Below, one piece after another: positions 9,368 through 11,842 of a stretch of 11,842 nt of DNA (the stretch's first letter is position 1; every line of letters starts with the position of its first letter). A program made the position numbers and the translations under genes. Under the pieces are notes generated by a model that saw only the letters and a program-made list of their open reading frames with translations, was not told the origin of the DNA and did not search any database. Origin of the DNA: Anaerolineae bacterium (GTDB taxonomy: Bacteria; Chloroflexota; Anaerolineae; B4-G1); the NCBI GenBank assembly GCA_030620125.1, contig JAUXFI010000043.1:1-11842 (forward strand), read 5' to 3'.

Positions 9368-11842
9368 GTGACACCAGTCCAGATTGTCCGCTACATTGCC
9401 CTAAAGCGCCGCCAGCGCCGCCGCACCAGTGAACGCAGTGGGGCACGCCAGGTACTGCGCATCGCCGGGGTACTGCTGCTTGCAGTGTTACTCGTGATTA
9501 TGGCGACCGTCGCCAGTGGCGTAGGCGCTGCCGTTGGCGCTTACACCTATTTCACCCGCGACCTGCCCGAGCCGGAGCAAATCGAGGCCGCCGAGGAGAA
9601 CTTTGAGACTACCAAGATCTATGATCGCAGCGGCCAGACCCTGCTCCACGAGATAATTGATCCCTTCGGCGGCGACCGTACCTGGGTCACGCTGGATCAG
9701 ATTCCAGAACACCTCGTCTGCGCGACCGTGGCCATCGAGGACCGCAACTACTGGGAGAACCCCGGCATCAACCTGCGCGGTATCGCCCGTGCCTTCTGGG
9801 CCGACGTCCGGGGCCAGCAAATCCAGGGCGGCTCCTCAATCACCCAGCAATTGATCAAGCGTATTGTCATTGAGGAGGAATTGCGTTACGTCAGCGCGGA
9901 GGGGCCCGAGTGGAAGGACTATGAGCGCAAAATCACCGAGGTTCTGCTGGCTTATCGCATCTCGCAAAAGTACAGCAAAGAACAGATTTTGGAGTGGTAC
10001 CTGAACGAGAACTTTTACGGCAACCTGGCCTACGGCATCGAGGCAGCGGCCCAGGTATACTTTGGCAAGAGCGTCGGCGACCTGACGCTGTCCGAGGCGG
10101 CCACGTTGGCCGCCATCCCCCAGTTCCCGGCTATGAACCCCTTCGACAATGAAGAAAAAGCCCGCGAGCGCCAGCACATCGTGCTCGATGGGATGGTGCA
10201 CCAGGATTGCATCACCTCCGAAGAGGCGGTCGTCGCCAAGTACGAAGACTGGGATCTGGCCAAACTCACCGAACGCTTCGACATCAGCCAGTCCCCCCAC
10301 TTTTCCGTGTACGTGCGCAAGCAACTGGAGGACATGTTCGGCCCCGAGGTCGTGTACCGGGGGGGGCTGCGGGTCTACACCACCCTCGACCTGGATCTCC
10401 AGGAACAGGCCCTGTGCGTGGCCCGGGCTCAGATTCGCCGTCTCTCCGGCGAGGACGAGGCTACCGTCATCCAGGAGGCCATTGATGACGGCTGCACGGC
10501 AGCGCAGTTCCTGCCACCACTCCGCGCATCCCACGTCGGGCGCGATCACGATGTCAGCAATGCGTCTGTCGTCGTCCTCCGTGCCGGCACCGGCGAAATC
10601 CTGACCATGGTCGGCAGCCTGGATTACGAGGACGAGTCCATTGATGGTCAGTTCAACGTCGCGGTGGACGGGCCAGGGCGTCAGCCCGGCTCCTCGTTCA
10701 AGCCCTTCACCTACGTCACGCTGCTCTCGCAGGGCTACAATGCTGCCCACATGTTCCTCGATGTGCGCCGCGCCTTCCAGCAGACGACGGGCTATCCTTA
10801 TGTGCCGGAGAACTATGACCGGAAATATCACGGCCCGCAACGAATGAGGCTGGCGCTGGCCCGCTCCTACAACATCCCCGCTGTCGAGGCCCTGCAACTG
10901 GCCGGCGTGGACAACGTCATTCGCACCACCCACCGCATGGGCATCAACACTCTCAACCGCGGGCTGGATTACTACGGCCTCAGCCTGACGCTGGGCGGCG
11001 GCGAGGTGCATCTGCTCGACATGGCCTACGCCTTCAGCGTCTTTGCCAACGGCGGCCGGATGTACGGCGAAGATGTGCCCCAAGACCAACTGCGTGCTGG
11101 TTATCGGGAACTGAACCCTGTCGCCATCCTGCGAGTCGAGGATCGTGACGGCAACGTGCTTTACGAGTACAAGCAGCCGAAAAGTCGCGACATCCTCTCT
11201 CCACAACTGGCCTACCTGATGAACAGCATCGTCTCCGACCGGCGGTCGCGCTGGGGCGCTTTCAGCCGTCCCAACCCGCTGGAACTTGCTGACGAGCGAC
11301 CGGCTGCCGCCAAGACTGGCACGACCAACAACTACAAAGACGCTTGGACCATCGGCTATACGCCCCAACTGGTCACCGGCGTATGGATAGGCAACTCTGA
11401 TAACAGTGATATGAAATACGTCGCCGGAGTAACGGGAGCAGCGCCCGTATGGAACGCGGTGATGGAGTACGCGCTGCAAGGCGAGGAAATTGTCCACTTC
11501 GCGCGGCCGGAGGGGTTGGTCGAACGGGCGGTCTGTGCCGTCTCCGGCAAGCTGCCCACAGAACATTGCCCCACCGTCAACGAGCTGTTCATCCCCGGCA
11601 CCGAGCCGACCGAACGCTGCAACATCCACCAGGCCTTCCTCGTCAACCGCGAGACCGGCCGGCTGTGCACCGTCCACACGCCGCCGGAACTGTGCGAGGA
11701 GCGCGTCTACGAGGTCTACCCGCCCGAGGCGGCCGATTGGATCGCCAGCCTGGAGGAGGATCGGCGTCCGCCCGTGCCGCCCACTGAGTACGACACCATC
11801 TACGGCCCCTCGCGCAGCGACGCTGACGTCGCCATCATCAGC
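9368..11842 (+). CDS. Class A penicillin-binding protein (GT51 transglycosylase plus transpeptidase), 3' end missing
   Basis: Polymerises lipid II into glycan strands and crosslinks stem peptides outside the membrane. The frame is open to the window edge (825 residues). A basic cytoplasmic tail (RRQRRR) precedes one membrane helix (about 30-60). The GT51 domain has IEDRNYWENPG (catalytic Glu124), GGSSITQQL (154-162), ERKITE (Glu191) and YLNENFYGNLAYGIEAAAQ. The transpeptidase has GSSFK (Ser442, Lys445), SYN (500-502) and KTGTT (649-653), so both activities look intact. After the transpeptidase a tail carries five cysteines (723, 734, 751, 767, 776) with PGTEPTERC and ETGRLCTVHTPPELC. The motif-1 histidine of E. 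coli PBPs (EHxG) is Asn131 here. The start is a GTG at 9368 with AGGGAG at 9354-9359 (8-nt spacer). It is divergent from the tsaC operon. Confidence 0.93.
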   Translation, partial: MTPVQIVRYIALKRRQRRRTSERSGARQVLRIAGVLLLAVLLVIMATVASGVGAAVGAYTYFTRDLPEPEQIEAAEENFETTKIYDRSGQTLLHEIIDPFGGDRTWVTLDQIPEHLVCATVAIEDRNYWENPGINLRGIARAFWADVRGQQIQGGSSITQQLIKRIVIEEELRYVSAEGPEWKDYERKITEVLLAYRISQKYSKEQILEWYLNENFYGNLAYGIEAAAQVYFGKSVGDLTLSEAATLAAIPQFPAMNPFDNEEKARERQHIVLDGMVHQDCITSEEAVVAKYEDWDLAKLTERFDISQSPHFSVYVRKQLEDMFGPEVVYRGGLRVYTTLDLDLQEQALCVARAQIRRLSGEDEATVIQEAIDDGCTAAQFLPPLRASHVGRDHDVSNASVVVLRAGTGEILTMVGSLDYEDESIDGQFNVAVDGPGRQPGSSFKPFTYVTLLSQGYNAAHMFLDVRRAFQQTTGYPYVPENYDRKYHGPQRMRLALARSYNIPAVEALQLAGVDNVIRTTHRMGINTLNRGLDYYGLSLTLGGGEVHLLDMAYAFSVFANGGRMYGEDVPQDQLRAGYRELNPVAILRVEDRDGNVLYEYKQPKSRDILSPQLAYLMNSIVSDRRSRWGAFSRPNPLELADERPAAAKTGTTNNYKDAWTIGYTPQLVTGVWIGNSDNSDMKYVAGVTGAAPVWNAVMEYALQGEEIVHFARPEGLVERAVCAVSGKLPTEHCPTVNELFIPGTEPTERCNIHQAFLVNRETGRLCTVHTPPELCEERVYEVYPPEAADWIASLEEDRRPPVPPTEYDTIYGPSRSDADVAIIS

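Noticed and set aside
9836..11677. A 613-codon open frame on the minus strand, antisense to the PBP gene
   Set aside because: The plus strand here encodes all the GT51 and transpeptidase motifs in order. The antisense product has no recognisable domain and is explained by GC-rich codon bias.
1..11842. A novel multi-gene defence or biosynthetic system
   Set aside because: All ten genes belong to known families with mostly housekeeping or envelope roles. No nuclease, toxin, transposase, reverse transcriptase or secondary-metabolite genes are seen. The unusual signals are the repeats, not a gene system.

Overview
The window (about 60% GC) looks like chromosomal DNA of a Chloroflexota bacterium, probably near Anaerolineae or Caldilineae. 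I infer this from gene content and style: a large GT-C membrane protein (DUF2723) ending in beta-sandwich repeats, a class A penicillin-binding protein with a cysteine-bearing C-terminal tail, a bactofilin next to DUF4446, many GTG/TTG starts with strong Shine-Dalgarno sites, and short tandem repeats scattered through coding and intergenic DNA. No marker gene fixes the taxonomy.

Layout. From 2 to 4262 four genes run rightward: the end of a YfcE/MJ0936-type metallophosphoesterase, a hotdog-fold acyl-CoA thioesterase, a Lon-family ATP-dependent protease of the AAA_32 type, and a tandem universal stress protein that overlaps the protease by 17 bp. A terminator hairpin near 4295-4321 separates them from a leftward block. 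In transcription order from 9111 down to 4343 that block holds threonylcarbamoyl-AMP synthase (tRNA t6A modification), APS kinase (cysC), the DUF2723 GT-C protein, a DUF4446 membrane protein and a bactofilin. Its first four genes are tightly packed (7-17 bp gaps) behind a near-consensus promoter at 9146-9174. The bactofilin has its own near-consensus promoter overlapping the preceding stop codon. A 256-bp divergent region (9112-9367) carries both outward promoters, a strong hairpin and an octamer repeat tract. From 9368 to the right edge runs a bifunctional class A penicillin-binding protein (GT51 plus transpeptidase), cut by the window end.

The enzymes are mostly housekeeping or envelope functions: proteostasis and stress (Lon, Usp), translation fidelity (t6A), cell wall and shape (PBP, bactofilin), and possible surface glycosylation or sulfation (DUF2723, cysC). 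I see no phage, transposase, CRISPR or defence genes. The most unusual feature is repeat biology. The DUF2723 gene alone contains five different short repeat or palindrome elements. One is a ten-unit heptanucleotide tract that encodes part of a hydrophobic segment; gain or loss of one unit would truncate the protein, so it is a candidate slippage switch. The same heptamer unit recurs in an intergenic gap more than 7 kb away.
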